Shown here: positions 48,265 to 57,781 of the stretch, in pieces | Layout: each line of letters opens with the position of its first letter | Numbering within the stretch: position 1 is the stretch's first letter | Assembly (NCBI RefSeq): GCF_030052815.1 | Contig: NC_079502.1 | Coordinates: 37,192,050-37,256,049, forward strand | Length of the DNA: 64,000 nucleotides | From: Hevea brasiliensis | Taxonomy: Eukaryota; Streptophyta; Magnoliopsida; Malpighiales; Euphorbiaceae | Direction: 5' to 3' | Translations under genes and position numbers: made by a program | Notes under the pieces: model-generated | Databases searched by the model: none | What the model was told of the DNA's origin: nothing | The model's input: the letters and a program-made list of their open reading frames with translations, nothing else

Positions 48265-51200
48265 TGTGACACCCCTTACCCGTGTATGCGGTATACGAGT
48301 AAGTAATGCCACACGATTGTCTGGCACACTCTAATATACCTTAATTAATTTATATCATGCTTTTTCGATATAATTTATGAAACATACTTTATTTAAGCCA
48401 TTTAGCAAAATTTTTTATTTATTTGAGGTTCCGGAAATTTTATAGAAAATCCGGTGGAGTACCGGCTAAAAATGGAGAAAACAGTTCTTCGGAACCTGTT
48501 AAAAACACTTCCAATAACAAATTCATTCATTCTCAACTCCAATATCATCACTAAACTCAATATCAAGATCTCAACAATTTTTCAATTTCAGGTCTCAACA
48601 ACCTTTTCATTTCTAAAACATCCCTTTCTCAGGGTTCTCATATATAAACAACAATTAAATACTCAAATTACTTCCATACATAACCATAAATCTTATTATT
48701 TACATGAACCTCAAAATACATTACATAAATCCCAAATACATATGAGAAAATAAAAATTAATTACAAAATGACAAAATGACATCTAGTGTCCTACCAATGC
48801 ACTGCAGGTGACGAGGTGACACGGACAACATCTTGAATCTGCAGGATGGACTCACCCAGTCTGCGGTCTACTGGGCTCACGATCTGTATCTCCAGTACCT
48901 ACGCGTGGCAAAAGCAACTCGCTAAGCAATAATGCTTAGTGGTGTAATAATAAAATAAAAGAAAATAGCAAGAAAACAAATATATAGTGAATGTGTATGA
49001 TTCATTTGTTTAGTATGGTTATATATACATTAATTCAGTAACTTTGTTCACTTTCATTCATTTGGTTGCCCAAGTAACCTACACTAGGCATCGGATGGAT
49101 AACGGGTAAACTGGCACTGGGTATCTAGTACCTCGGGCCGTCACACCATCGGTCACATAAGCATCTCCCGGTGTGCAACAGAACAGCTACCAAGCTGTAA
49201 ATAATTTCAGGCACAAGGACAAATCTCAATGCAAAGTCAGAATGGCTAAAAGCAATGAAATCACAGAACGGCATATTGCCATGTGCAGTACTGCTAACTG
49301 AACCCTATTGGCATGCCAAACTATCCAAACCAATCTTGTTAGGTATACTAGGGCATTTGAAACTTTTAAATTCTTCAATTTGTGCATTTCAAGTTTTGGT
49401 GTCACTATTCACCTCATTGGTCAACAAAAATATTGACTTTTGGATAGAAAATAGGTGTATTGGTTTTAACACCCCAAACATACCACATTTTGTATTTAAA
49501 ACTTGTTGGAATTGATTGCCATTTCCATTTCTAACTTAAAACCAAGAGGGCAGAAAATTTCAGTTTTGGAGCCTATGTTTACTGCTCCATTACACACTGT
49601 TAAAGTGGAAATTTGAAGAAATGGAAAACATAAAAGTTGTTCCTTATTTTGTCTAGTTGAATTTCCTTTTTTGAATCACTCCATTTGGAGTTTTGTAGCT
49701 CCAGATATGGCCCAAAAACCCAAGCTGGCCGGATTGCCAATCTGCAGAAATTACCATATCTACAGTAACATGAACAGTGACTGCCACTGCCATTTGGGTT
49801 AGGTTCTGGCCATAATTTGGGGTAGGTTTCTTCATGAAAGTTATTTGTCTATGTCTTAACTTGTTTCTGTAAAAATTTCAGGTCAATTGACCAAATCTAC
49901 AGTGAGTTATAGCCAAATGAACAGTTACTGTTCATTTGGTCAATTCTGCAGGGGCTATTGCAGTGTGTCCGGATCGGGGCCAAGTTTTGGTCCTCTTGAT
50001 TTGGTCTTTTGGTCATGGTTTCTTCAGAAAAAATGTGCCATTATAAGCCTAGTTTCATGTCCAATTGGCCAAAAATCAATTGGACCTACACAGCCAAAGT
50101 TATGGCTGTGCAAGTGGACTGAAATTTCAGTCACTCTGCTGCACTAAGAAGGCAGCCTACACATTCACTTGGCTATACTATTTTTCAGTCCAATTCATGG
50201 TCAACATACCTAAAATGGTCACTAATTGACCCTTATAATGTTCTTTCACAATTTCATAAGCTAAATCCAAGTTTCACTTCTCAAAACCCTAATGTCCAAT
50301 TTAAATTACCCATAAACCTCAATTAGCACACTAATTCAACATCCATGCATATTCATACCTTAAACATCATTTCTATCCATTCTAAATTCATTAAAACAAT
50401 CAACCACATCCTTCCTTAGGGCTGCCAAAAATTGAAGATGCCCTAACACATATAATTTACTTCAAATTCTTACAATTTCTTAACTTAAAATGATGCTCTA
50501 ACAAGGATTAAAGGAGTGAGAGTGAAAGGATAGCACTAACCTCACTTTAACCTCTTGTAGGGCAGATTTCTTCAAGCTAAAACTTCACTTTCCTTCTTCT
50601 TCTTGGCTGCCAAAAGCTTCCCCAAGTGATATGGTCAAGGTTTAATGAAAGGGGTTAGGGTTTAGTGGTGTAACAAGGTAGGAAATTAAGCTTGCTTGAT
50701 TCAACATCAATGGAGGGAGGAAGAAGAGAAACTCACGTTTTTGGCTGAAGAGAAGGCAGCTGGTTTTTGGTCTTCCTTGGTCTTTATTTAGCTCTTTTAT
50801 TAGTTAGTCAAATGGTTACTTAATGGTGATTGGTTGGCAATTTTAAATGACATCATCAAGATGTCATAAATGAGCTTTTCTTTGATTTTTCTTTTCTTTT
50901 CATCACTACTCAATTTCAATTTAATTTCTAGTAATGTTTATTCATATTTTATGTCATATTAATTATTTACTCAACTGGACAAGTCGGCCAAAAATCACCT
51001 CTGAAGGCGAAATGACCAAAATGCCCTCCGTTTGGCTTAACGGGTCAAAATTGTCTGTACCGATTGAAAAATTTTTCTAGGTATTTTCTTGGGATTCTAA
51101 TGCCATGGGAACCTCAATAACCCTTCTCTGGAGTCCCAAAAATAATTTTATAATTTTTCCCCCGGGTCTAGGGCTCCTCGTTGCGAGAACTGCAACTTTC

Positions 51201-51409
51201 CTCTGGTTACCCATCGCTAGGGCACCGGCTCGTTTAACTTGGTTGTATTTTATTTCAAAAATTTTTACTAAATTTTTCTTATTAATATTTGAGTTAATTA
51301 TGATTCCCGACTTTAGTTTAAATATTTTTCCGGACGTTCTAACTGTCCGGACCGACACCATTCACCGGAACAGTAGAATGTACGGAGTTGGTACAGGGAG
51401 GGTGTTACA
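48265..51409 (-). repeat. 5' LTR of element B (3145 bp)
   Basis: Partner of 36363-39508; followed by ACCCC (51410-51414). Contains a double hairpin (48901-48939), the TTGGCATGCCAA palindrome (49308-49319) and a donor-like site (50540, 869 bp from the 5' end). No gene; frames at 48454, 49255, 49887, 51077 and 51105 are chance or antisense. Confidence 0.95.
48901..48939 (-). other. Conserved LTR double hairpin, B 5' LTR copy
   Basis: As in the partner LTR, but one stem-2 base is changed (CGCGC to CTCGC on the plus strand). 636 bp from the LTR 3' end. Confidence 0.57.
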
Positions 51410-52532
51410 ACCCCTACCTCTACCTCTACATCTACCAACTGGCTGTGACCCTCTAGGTGTAGAGACTTGGGCTGATCCTTCAGATGTAGCAGAAGGTCCA
51501 GACCGGCGCGGACTAGTACAATCCTTAGCGAAATGTCTGCTCCCTCCACAGCTAAAACATGCACCGGTGGCCTTGAAACAAACCCCACCGTGTGTTCTAC
51601 CACAAGTTTCACACTGCTGTACAGATAGAGCTCATCGGGGTGCCTGCTGTGACTGCTGATCAAACCGGGGTGGTCTTTGACCAGAGAATCTGCCTCTGCC
51701 AGATCTGCGAGAGCTAGATCCTCCAGACTGTTTCCTCTTCCCTGAACCACTCTCAGGTGCTTGTCCAGTAGTCTTTTCAGTTTTCTCTTTCTCTTGTGCG
51801 CCCTTCTTCATTGACCCTTCTGATTCTATCCTTTCCAATTCCAGGGCTTGTGAAATCAACTCAGAAAAATTTTGGTGTCTGAATCCTACAACTTGCATCC
51901 TCAGATTCGGCCTTAATCTGGACTCAAACCACTTACATCTGTCTCTGGGGGTGGAGACTAAACTTCCAGCGTAGTGGCTCAGTCGAGAGAAGTCTCTCTC
52001 ATATTCTGCTATGGTTCTGTCCCCATTGCGGACCCACTTCTGTCGAAACTCCCTCAAAAAAGTCTGACCAAGTAAGGACTGGAGCTTTTACCAGGCTGTG
52101 GGGGATGGTCTTCCACCATTCATATGCATCCCCTTGGAGAAGAGATATTGAATATTCAAATTTTAATTCTTCAGTACACTGCAACTTTCTAAAAACCCGT
52201 TCCATTCTTTTCAACCACTGTTATGCCTCCATTGCATCTACAGTGCCATTAAACTCGGTGGCCCCAAATTTCATCAATTTTTCATATTGCCGAGCTGAGG
52301 GCTGTGGTTGTGCTACAGGTGCTTGCATCTGAGCTTGGGGTGGCATATTTCCCACCATTTGCTAGAAAAACACAGCCATCTGCTATGCAAACTGAGCAAG
52401 GAACTGCGGTGCTGGAGTAGGAGCTGGAGTAGGAGCTGGAGTAGCTAATCCACTCACGTTCTAGAGTGCTGGGGCTTCCCCTTGAACCTCAGCCTCACTA
52501 GATTGTTCTATGGAATGTTCTCTTTCTTCCAT
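51410..52532 (-). pseudogene. D1 gag with two zinc motifs, broken
   Basis: The ATG at 52532-52530 begins MEER; a PAPTPAP repeat follows (about 52414-52446). The Gag domain is readable: FNGTVDAMEA, WLKRMERVFRKL, GDAYEWWKTI, then after a frameshift near 52030-52060 FRQKWVRNGDRTIAEYERDF, LSHYAGSLV and a long basic segment. Two zinc motifs end it: CETCGRTHGGVC and the canonical CFSCGGSRHFAKDC. Stops: TAG near 52452, 52388 and 52367 and TAA near 52227, all at places where CAG or CAA fit; TGA near 51632 where CGA fits. Element B is inserted just after the basic Gly/Arg tail; the frame continues at 36362. Confidence 0.88.
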
Positions 52533-52700
52533 TCTGTTTTCCCAAAATTTCTACTTCCTGAGATCAAACACAAGGAGGTTGACCTCCGTTAGTGCATATT
52601 CATAATGTAAATATGTCATATGTATCAATTATAGACACTAGAGCAGTTGTACTTGTCAAAGGAATATTCAAATACATAGTCAAAATTTATTGTAAAACCA

Positions 52701-52713
52701 TGCTCTGATACCA
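52701..52713 (-). other. Primer-binding site of D1 (tRNA-iMet type)
   Basis: On the minus strand TGGTATCAGAGCA begins eight bases inside the 5' LTR border. Confidence 0.9.
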
Positions 52714-52721
52714 CTAAAACA

Positions 52722-55280
52722 TGTCACACCTTACCCCTCTGTAAGGTATAACATGATCTCGTAGAATACCTAATAAACTATCGAACTTCACCTACCGATA
52801 ATTCATTAAGTACACTACAAGGGATTTTAAAACTGTTTTCTTGCTTTTTGGAAGTTGTGAGCATTTTGGTAGGAATTAAAATCATTTATTCAAAGCTTAT
52901 AAACTAGTAAAAAATTTTGTCCATTTTTATTTTTCCGTAAATTTTATAAAAATTTCAGCAAAGTGTCGTCTGTATTTTGAGAAAACAGTTTTTCAAATAT
53001 CTGAGAAAAACACTTCCAATAATTTTCCACAACTCCCAACCTCCAATTAATCTCAAATCCACACAGTTCAAATCATTTCACAATTCAACCAAAATTTTAT
53101 CAACTTAAAATATTTCATAATTCCATCCACAGTGCATATAATATGAAATTCACAAATATAAATCTTAATTTACAGAAGGAAATTCAAAAATAATATTATT
53201 ACAATTTATTATACAACTGCTCAACTTTACATTGATATATAAAACATTACAATATTTAAATCAAAATAACTACAAGGGTATAAAACAATACCTGTACAAA
53301 AAGATCAGTGTAGTCCTCAGTATCAATAGCAGCTCACTCTGCTGCTTTCTCCTTGCTCTTATCTGTGACAGTAAAATAAGCTATCACTAAGTATAAAAAT
53401 ACTCAGTGGTGCACAATAAAAATTTTAAATACAATACATAAATCATTCATTAACAAAACACAATTTAAATATTTCTCAATCACATTTCACAAATTATCAA
53501 AAACTCATAATAACACAATTTAGTCAAATAATTTAATAAACATAGTGTTGCCAAGTCATATACAACTTAAGCCATGACATAAAATTTCTGATCAATGCCA
53601 TATTGTACACCATGACAAAGCAATCTACAACCCCACTAATCGAAATCAATGAGGGAGGTGGCTAGCTAGCTAATGAGTACTCATCCGATCTATAACATCA
53701 ACTGCTAAACCAGAGAGGGAGGAAAAATAATCAATCTCACCCCATAAATGGAGGAGGAATAATAAGACACTATCATGCTAAGTGTGAACACAAAATCAAT
53801 TCAAAACAATTTAATCAGATGATTTGTGAGAAATCTGATCAATTTCCAAAGTCATATTTGTGATCATAAAATGGCAACACAATACATAATTAATCACAGA
53901 AGTCAAATTTTCGAGAATAAAATATTTAAACAAGAATTATTGTGCACAGACCTGACGTGAGTCGCCTCTAGACCTTGACTCAGTCTCTCAAACCTTCCAA
54001 CTCTTTTTTCAGTTGAAACACATAGTTTCACAGTGTTTCAGTACCATAACTTAGCATAAATCCAAAAATAAATTTAACTTCACTTTTACCTAGCTCTAAT
54101 ATACTAAACTTGACGTTCTTGAAATTTTTGCGCTTCGGGTTACTATTCACTATACTATTCAAGCCAAATTATTGACTTTCTAAGGCTTAATAGGTATGGG
54201 AATTCCAATTTCACCCACATACCACATTTTGGTCATTAAATTTGTTGGTTTTGATTTTTTATTCAAATTCTAAGTCTTTTAGGCTAAATTGCAAATTTTC
54301 AGTTTTGGTGCTTTTGGTTGCACTGTTCCATTGGTCACTTTACTGTTGGAATTTGGCAAAACTTTCTTCATAGAAAATGTTCCCTATTGTCTTAAGTTTA
54401 TTCTCATTTTTGAATCACTCCAATTGGAGTTTTTTAGCTAAAGTTGTAGCCATTTGAACTATGGTTGCCGGATTGGACTCAACCCAAAATTCTGGGCAAT
54501 TTTTGGTGCTGGCAATTTTGGGTCACCAAATTGGGGTGGCCAAATGACTTGGTTAATGGTATAATTTGGGTTTGTATTCTACATGAAAGTTTTAGGTATA
54601 TATCTCATCTAACCACTGGCAAATGTTTAGGTCATCTAGACCTTCCTAGCTCAAGTTATGAGCAAATGAACAAACACTGTTCATTTGGTCAGTTTGTACA
54701 GGGCAGACTGTAATTTTTCAAGTTTGGTCAATTTGTTCATTAGGTTTTGGTCACTTTTTGAGCATGCTTCCTGAATGAAAATTGTGTCATTTAGTGTCTA
54801 TTTTCATTCCCAATTGGACTTGTAAAATTTCATTTTTGGTCCCTCAAAGATAACTTGGTCATGCTGCCAGCAGCATGACCACACTCAATCAGAATTTGGC
54901 CTTAACTCCAACCATTCCAACACACTTCATTTGGTCACAAATGACCATTTCTCACTTCACATTAGGTCAAAGACATCATTTACCACTTTCTTACATTTTT
55001 TGTCTCTAAACCCTAATTCCAAACCCTAACCACACTAGATTGTTGCATTTAGCTAATTTCAAAGCTTTTAACGATAATCATTCAACTAATGGAGGTCCAT
55101 AAACTCATTCAAATCCATTAAACCATACAAATATACTCCCATACACCTGCTAGCTGAAATTCAGTTTGGTCCTCCATACATGTTTTTATTTCATTTCAAG
55201 TTTATTTCTAAGTAACTCAAGCTATAAACACAACTACAAAATCTCAAACTTTCAAATTGGTGTGCTTACCTCACTTGAAT
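52722..55280 (-). repeat. 5' LTR of D1, truncated
   Basis: Starts TGTCACACCTTACCC at 52722 and is colinear with 29391-31950 until ACCTCACTTGAAT at 55280, after which similarity stops. About 0.9 kb of U3 is missing. Double hairpin at 53365-53406. No gene seen. Confidence 0.9.
53365..53406 (-). other. Conserved LTR double hairpin, D1 5' LTR copy
   Basis: On the minus strand: CTGAGTAT ... ATACTTAG, then GTGATAGC ... CTGTCAC. Compared with the D1 3' LTR, a C-G pair in stem 2 has become T-A, keeping the pairing. 643 bp from the LTR 3' end. Confidence 0.57.
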
Positions 55281-55342
55281 GATATACTTAATTTAATGAT
55301 ATGTGATTTAAATTGTTGGAAATTTAATGATTTGTGATTTAA
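55281..55342. other. 62-bp filler at a rearrangement junction
   Basis: This AT-rich stretch matches neither the LTR on its left nor the RNase H on its right. It contains a near-direct repeat, AATTTAATGATATGTGATTTA and AATTTAATGATTTGTGATTTA in part, typical of filler made during end joining. It marks the deletion that removed the integrase of D2 and the start of the shared LTR. Confidence 0.65.
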
Positions 55343-56069
55343 CTACTGTCTGTCCCTCATCATCAATCTCTAAACTGGCATGCTGTGCTTTCAATTCATG
55401 TACCATGGACAAAGGAGAAACTCTAAGACTTGCCATAGTCTTACGACTTAAGGCGTCAGCCACCACATTTGCTTTCCTTGGCTGATAGTCTATTAAGCAA
55501 TCATAGTCTTTAATCAGTTCTAACCATCTCTTCTGCCTCAAATTCAATTCCTTCTGGGTGCCCAAGTACTTTAAGCTCTTGTGATATGTGTAAATGTAAC
55601 ATTTCTCCCCATACAAATAGTGTCTCCAGATCTTCAGAGCAAAAACAATAGCTGCTAGCTCTAAATCATGTGTTGGGTAGCTCCTCTCATGCGGTTTCAG
55701 CTGGCGTGATGCATAAGCAATGACATTCCGATCTTGCATCAGTACACAGCCTACCCATTGTGAGAAGGATCACTATAAACTGTGTATTCTTTACTCGGTG
55801 TAGGTAAAGTAAGGACTGGAGCTTCAGTCAGACACCTCTTCAACTCATCAAAACTCTGCTGGCATTTATCTGTCCACTGAAATTTTACATCTTTTCGAAG
55901 CAGCTTGGTCAGTGGAGAAGCTAACATAGAAAATCCTTTCACAAATCGACGGTAATATCCAGCTAAACCCAGAAAACTGTGAATTTCTATGGTATTCCTA
56001 GGTGGCTTCCAATTAAGGATAGCTTCTACTTTACTGGAATCTACCTTAATCCCTTCAGCTGACACAACA
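55343..56069 (-). pseudogene. D2 pol part: RNase H and RT connection region
   Basis: A second copy of the D family, same orientation as D1. On the minus strand it shows [26 protein letters not shown] and YSDPSHNG (Ala to Pro), then after a frameshift near 55745 [38 protein letters not shown] (TDHK expected: the RNase H Asp is replaced by Tyr), and [11 protein letters not shown]. It stops at the filler junction; no integrase follows. The TRIM at 56070 separates it from its RT. Confidence 0.9.
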
Positions 56070-56220
56070 TGTAACACCTTAGGCAAATCCCACATCGGCA
56101 AAACACGGGAGAGATGTTGGGTTTATAAGTTGGTGGTTCGTAACTCCTAGTGATGCGTTTTAAAATCGTGAGAGCTTTTGCCCAGAGTGGACAATATCAC
56201 TAGCAGGTTGGGCCATTACA
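56070..56220 (+). repeat. TRIM LTR copy A (151 bp, plus)
   Basis: TGTAACACCTTAGG...GGGCCATTACA, followed by a primer site at 56225-56237. Confidence 0.85.
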
Positions 56221-56237
56221 TTTGTGGTATCAGATCC

Positions 56238-56356
56238 ACTCTGAGTCAAAGCCCTCACGGTTTTAAAACGCGTCACTAGGAGTTACGAACCACCAACTTA
56301 TAAACCTAGTATCTCTCCCGTGTTTTGCCGATGTGGATATTGCCTAGGGTGTTACA
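56238..56356 (-). repeat. TRIM LTR copy B (truncated, minus)
   Basis: Inverted relative to A and lacking about 30 bp at its left side; ends GGGTGTTACA. Only ACAAA (56357-56361) separates it from copy C, the same five bases that lie between the primer site and copy D. Confidence 0.8.
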
Positions 56357-56361
56357 ACAAA

Positions 56362-56512
56362 TGTAACGGCCCGGCCCACTAATGATGTTGTCCGCTCTGG
56401 GCCGAAGCCCTCATGATTTTAAAACGCGTCACTAGGAGTTACGAACCACCAACTTATAAACCCAGCATCTCTCCCGTGTTTTGTCGATGTGGGATTTGCC
56501 TAGGGTGTTACA
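56362..56512 (-). repeat. TRIM LTR copy C (151 bp, minus; 3' LTR of the C-D unit)
   Basis: TGTAACGGCC...GGGTGTTACA. On the minus strand ACGGGGGTGGAT (about 56513-56524) precedes it as purine tract. Confidence 0.85.
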
Positions 56513-56585
56513 ATCCACCCCCGTTATGGGACTCAGCATCCTCGCTGAGCTTTGCCCCACCATCGCTCAAGGTTGCATGCGGAGC

Positions 56586-56598
56586 GGCTCTGATACCA
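56586..56598 (-). other. Primer-binding site of the TRIM C-D unit
   Basis: On the minus strand TGGTATCAGAGCC, four bases inside LTR copy D. Confidence 0.88.
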
Positions 56599-56602
56599 CA
56601 AA

Positions 56603-56753
56603 TGTAACGGCCCAGCCCACTAGTGATATTGTCCGCTCTGGGCCGATGCCCTCACGGTTTTAAAACACGTTATTAGGAGTTACAAACCACCAACTTATAA
56701 ACCCAGCATCTCTCCCGTGTTTTGCCAATGTGGGATTTGCTTAGGGTGTCACA
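56603..56753 (-). repeat. TRIM LTR copy D (151 bp, minus; 5' LTR of the C-D unit)
   Basis: TGTAACGGCC...GGGTGTCACA, followed by the CAACA duplication. Confidence 0.85.
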
Positions 56754-57781
56754 CAACATGTCCTAAGAAAGAGATTTCTTTCAGCCAAAATTCACATTTC
56801 GACAATTTGGCGTATACCTGTTTCTCCCTTAAGGTCTGCAGTACAATCCGCAGATGTCTGTCATGCTCCTCTGCATTCCTTAAATATATCAAAATATCAT
56901 TAATAAACACCACCACAAATTGGTCGAGATATGGTCCGAAGATAGTGTTTATCAGATCCATAAAAGCAGCTGGAGCATTAGTTAACTCGAATGGTATTAC
57001 CAGAAACTCATAGTGGCCATATCGAGTTCTGAAAGTAGTCTTTGGAATACTCTGCTCTTGCACTTTTAACTGATAATAACCAGATCGCAAATCAATTTTG
57101 GAGAATACAGCTTCACCCTTCAACTGATCAAACAGATCATCAATGCGAGACAATGGATATCTGTTCTTTATTATCACCTTATCAAACTGTCGGTAGTCAA
57201 TACATAAGCGGGGGGTGCCATCTTTCTTCTTAACAAACAATACTGACACTCCCCAAGGTGACACACTAGGGTGGATGAAGCCCTTTTCAAGTAGTTCTTG
57301 CAACTGTACCTTCAACTCCTTTAACTCTATTGGTGCCATTCTGTATGGTGTTATGGAGATTGGATCCACACCAGGCATAACATTAATTTCAAACTGCACC
57401 TCTCTTTCTAGAGGTAATCCTGGCAATTCATCAGGAAACATATCTGGAAAGTCATATACTGCAGGGATGTCCCTCAATGCTGGACTCCCCACTTGGGTGT
57501 CTACCACATGTGCCTAGTATGCTTCACACCCCTTTTTGATCATTTTTCTGGCTAGTGCAGTTGAAATGATGTTTGATGGCAATAGCTGCCTCTCCCCATG
57601 TACTATCACATCACTGTACTGAGGGAGACCAAAAGTGATTGTCTTTAGTCTACAGTCAATCATGGCGTGATGTCTAGCTAACCAATCCATGCCCAAGATG
57701 ATATCATAATCTCTGAAGGGCATTTGAATGAGATCAGATAGAAAAGCATGTCCTTTGATCACCAAAGGACAATCCCTATAC
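56754..57781 (-). pseudogene. D2 protease C-part and reverse transcriptase
   Basis: Minus strand. Protease remnant (YRDCPLVIKGHAFLSDLIQM, ILGMDWLARHHAMIDC) runs from 57781 to a stop near 57514 (CAA or CGC region), then a 250-codon RT frame (57507-56759): [35 protein letters not shown], and a catalytic box FINDILIYL with Asp changed to Asn. It ends at GHVV where the TRIM is inserted and continues at 56069. LTR A4 cuts the protease at 57782, so the active-site Asp region and gag are not present. The sequence is clearly the same family as D1 pol. Confidence 0.92.

Larger units (their letters stand above)
48144..50540 (-). other. Predicted leader intron of element B (2397 nt)
   Basis: On the minus strand the donor AGTGAG|GTTAGTGC lies in the 5' LTR (first base 50540). 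The acceptor TTATTTTGAATAG|GATATG ends at 48144, three bases before the gag ATG, behind a pyrimidine-rich stretch. A branch-like CATTAAC (A at 48177) is 33 nt upstream. Removal would delete the U5 end and the primer site. Inference only; no transcripts seen. Confidence 0.5.
36363..51409 (-). mobile_element. B: complete Ty3 chromovirus-type retrotransposon, TSD ACCCC, with a nested solo LTR
   Basis: LTRs are 36363-39508 (3' for the element, 3146 bp) and 48265-51409 (5', 3145 bp). ACCCC flanks both ends (36358-36362 and 51410-51414). The primer site, gag-pol and purine tract all lie on the minus strand. Solo LTR A3 (40224-44126) splits integrase. The LTR pair is nearly identical over the U3 half, with more differences near the U5 end, so insertion is relatively recent. 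It sits inside D1 between gag and protease. Without A3 it would be about 11.1 kb. It has a 1137-codon open frame yet a changed RT active site. Confidence 0.96.
52558..55269 (-). other. Predicted leader intron of D1 (2712 nt)
   Basis: On the minus strand the donor AAGTGAG|GTAAGCAC lies in the 5' LTR (first base 55269). The acceptor TGTTTGATCTCAG|GAAG ends at 52558, 25 bases before the gag ATG. A branch-like CACTAAC (A at 52589) is 31 nt upstream. The primer site lies inside. Inference only. Confidence 0.5.
29391..55280 (-). mobile_element. D1: Ty3 (chromovirus-type) retrotransposon, 5' LTR truncated, with element B inserted in its interior
   Basis: Read on the minus strand: truncated 5' LTR (55280-52722), iMet-type primer site (52713-52701), gag (52532-51410), interruption by element B (51409-36363, TSD ACCCC), then protease, RT, RNase H and integrase (36362-32881), purine tract and 3' LTR (32832-29391). 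The ACCCC repeated on either side of B proves that gag and pol were once continuous. About 0.9 kb of the 5' LTR beyond 55280 is missing, so no TSD can be shown for D1 itself. All coding parts are decayed. Confidence 0.9.
56070..56753. mobile_element. Composite palindromic TRIM element (684 bp), TSD CAACA
   Basis: Four related LTR copies with TGTAAC...TTACA or TCACA ends: A (plus) 56070-56220, B (minus, truncated) about 56238-56356, C (minus) 56362-56512 and D (minus) 56603-56753. A, C and D are each 151 bp. C and D enclose a 90-bp interior with an iMet primer site next to D and a purine tract next to C, so C-D is a standard minus-strand TRIM. A is followed by its own primer site TGGTATCAGATCC and then at once by inverted B. 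CAACA flanks only the whole block (56065-56069 and 56754-56758), so it probably inserted as one unit. It encodes nothing. Confidence 0.85.

Noticed and set aside
56070..56753. Cassandra-type TRIM with 5S rRNA-like sequence
   Set aside because: I looked for 5S internal promoter boxes in the 151-bp LTRs and saw none.
56070..56753. DNA-transposon MITE with terminal inverted repeats
   Set aside because: The inverted copies are LTRs with primer sites and a purine tract, and the duplication is 5 bp with TG...CA ends.
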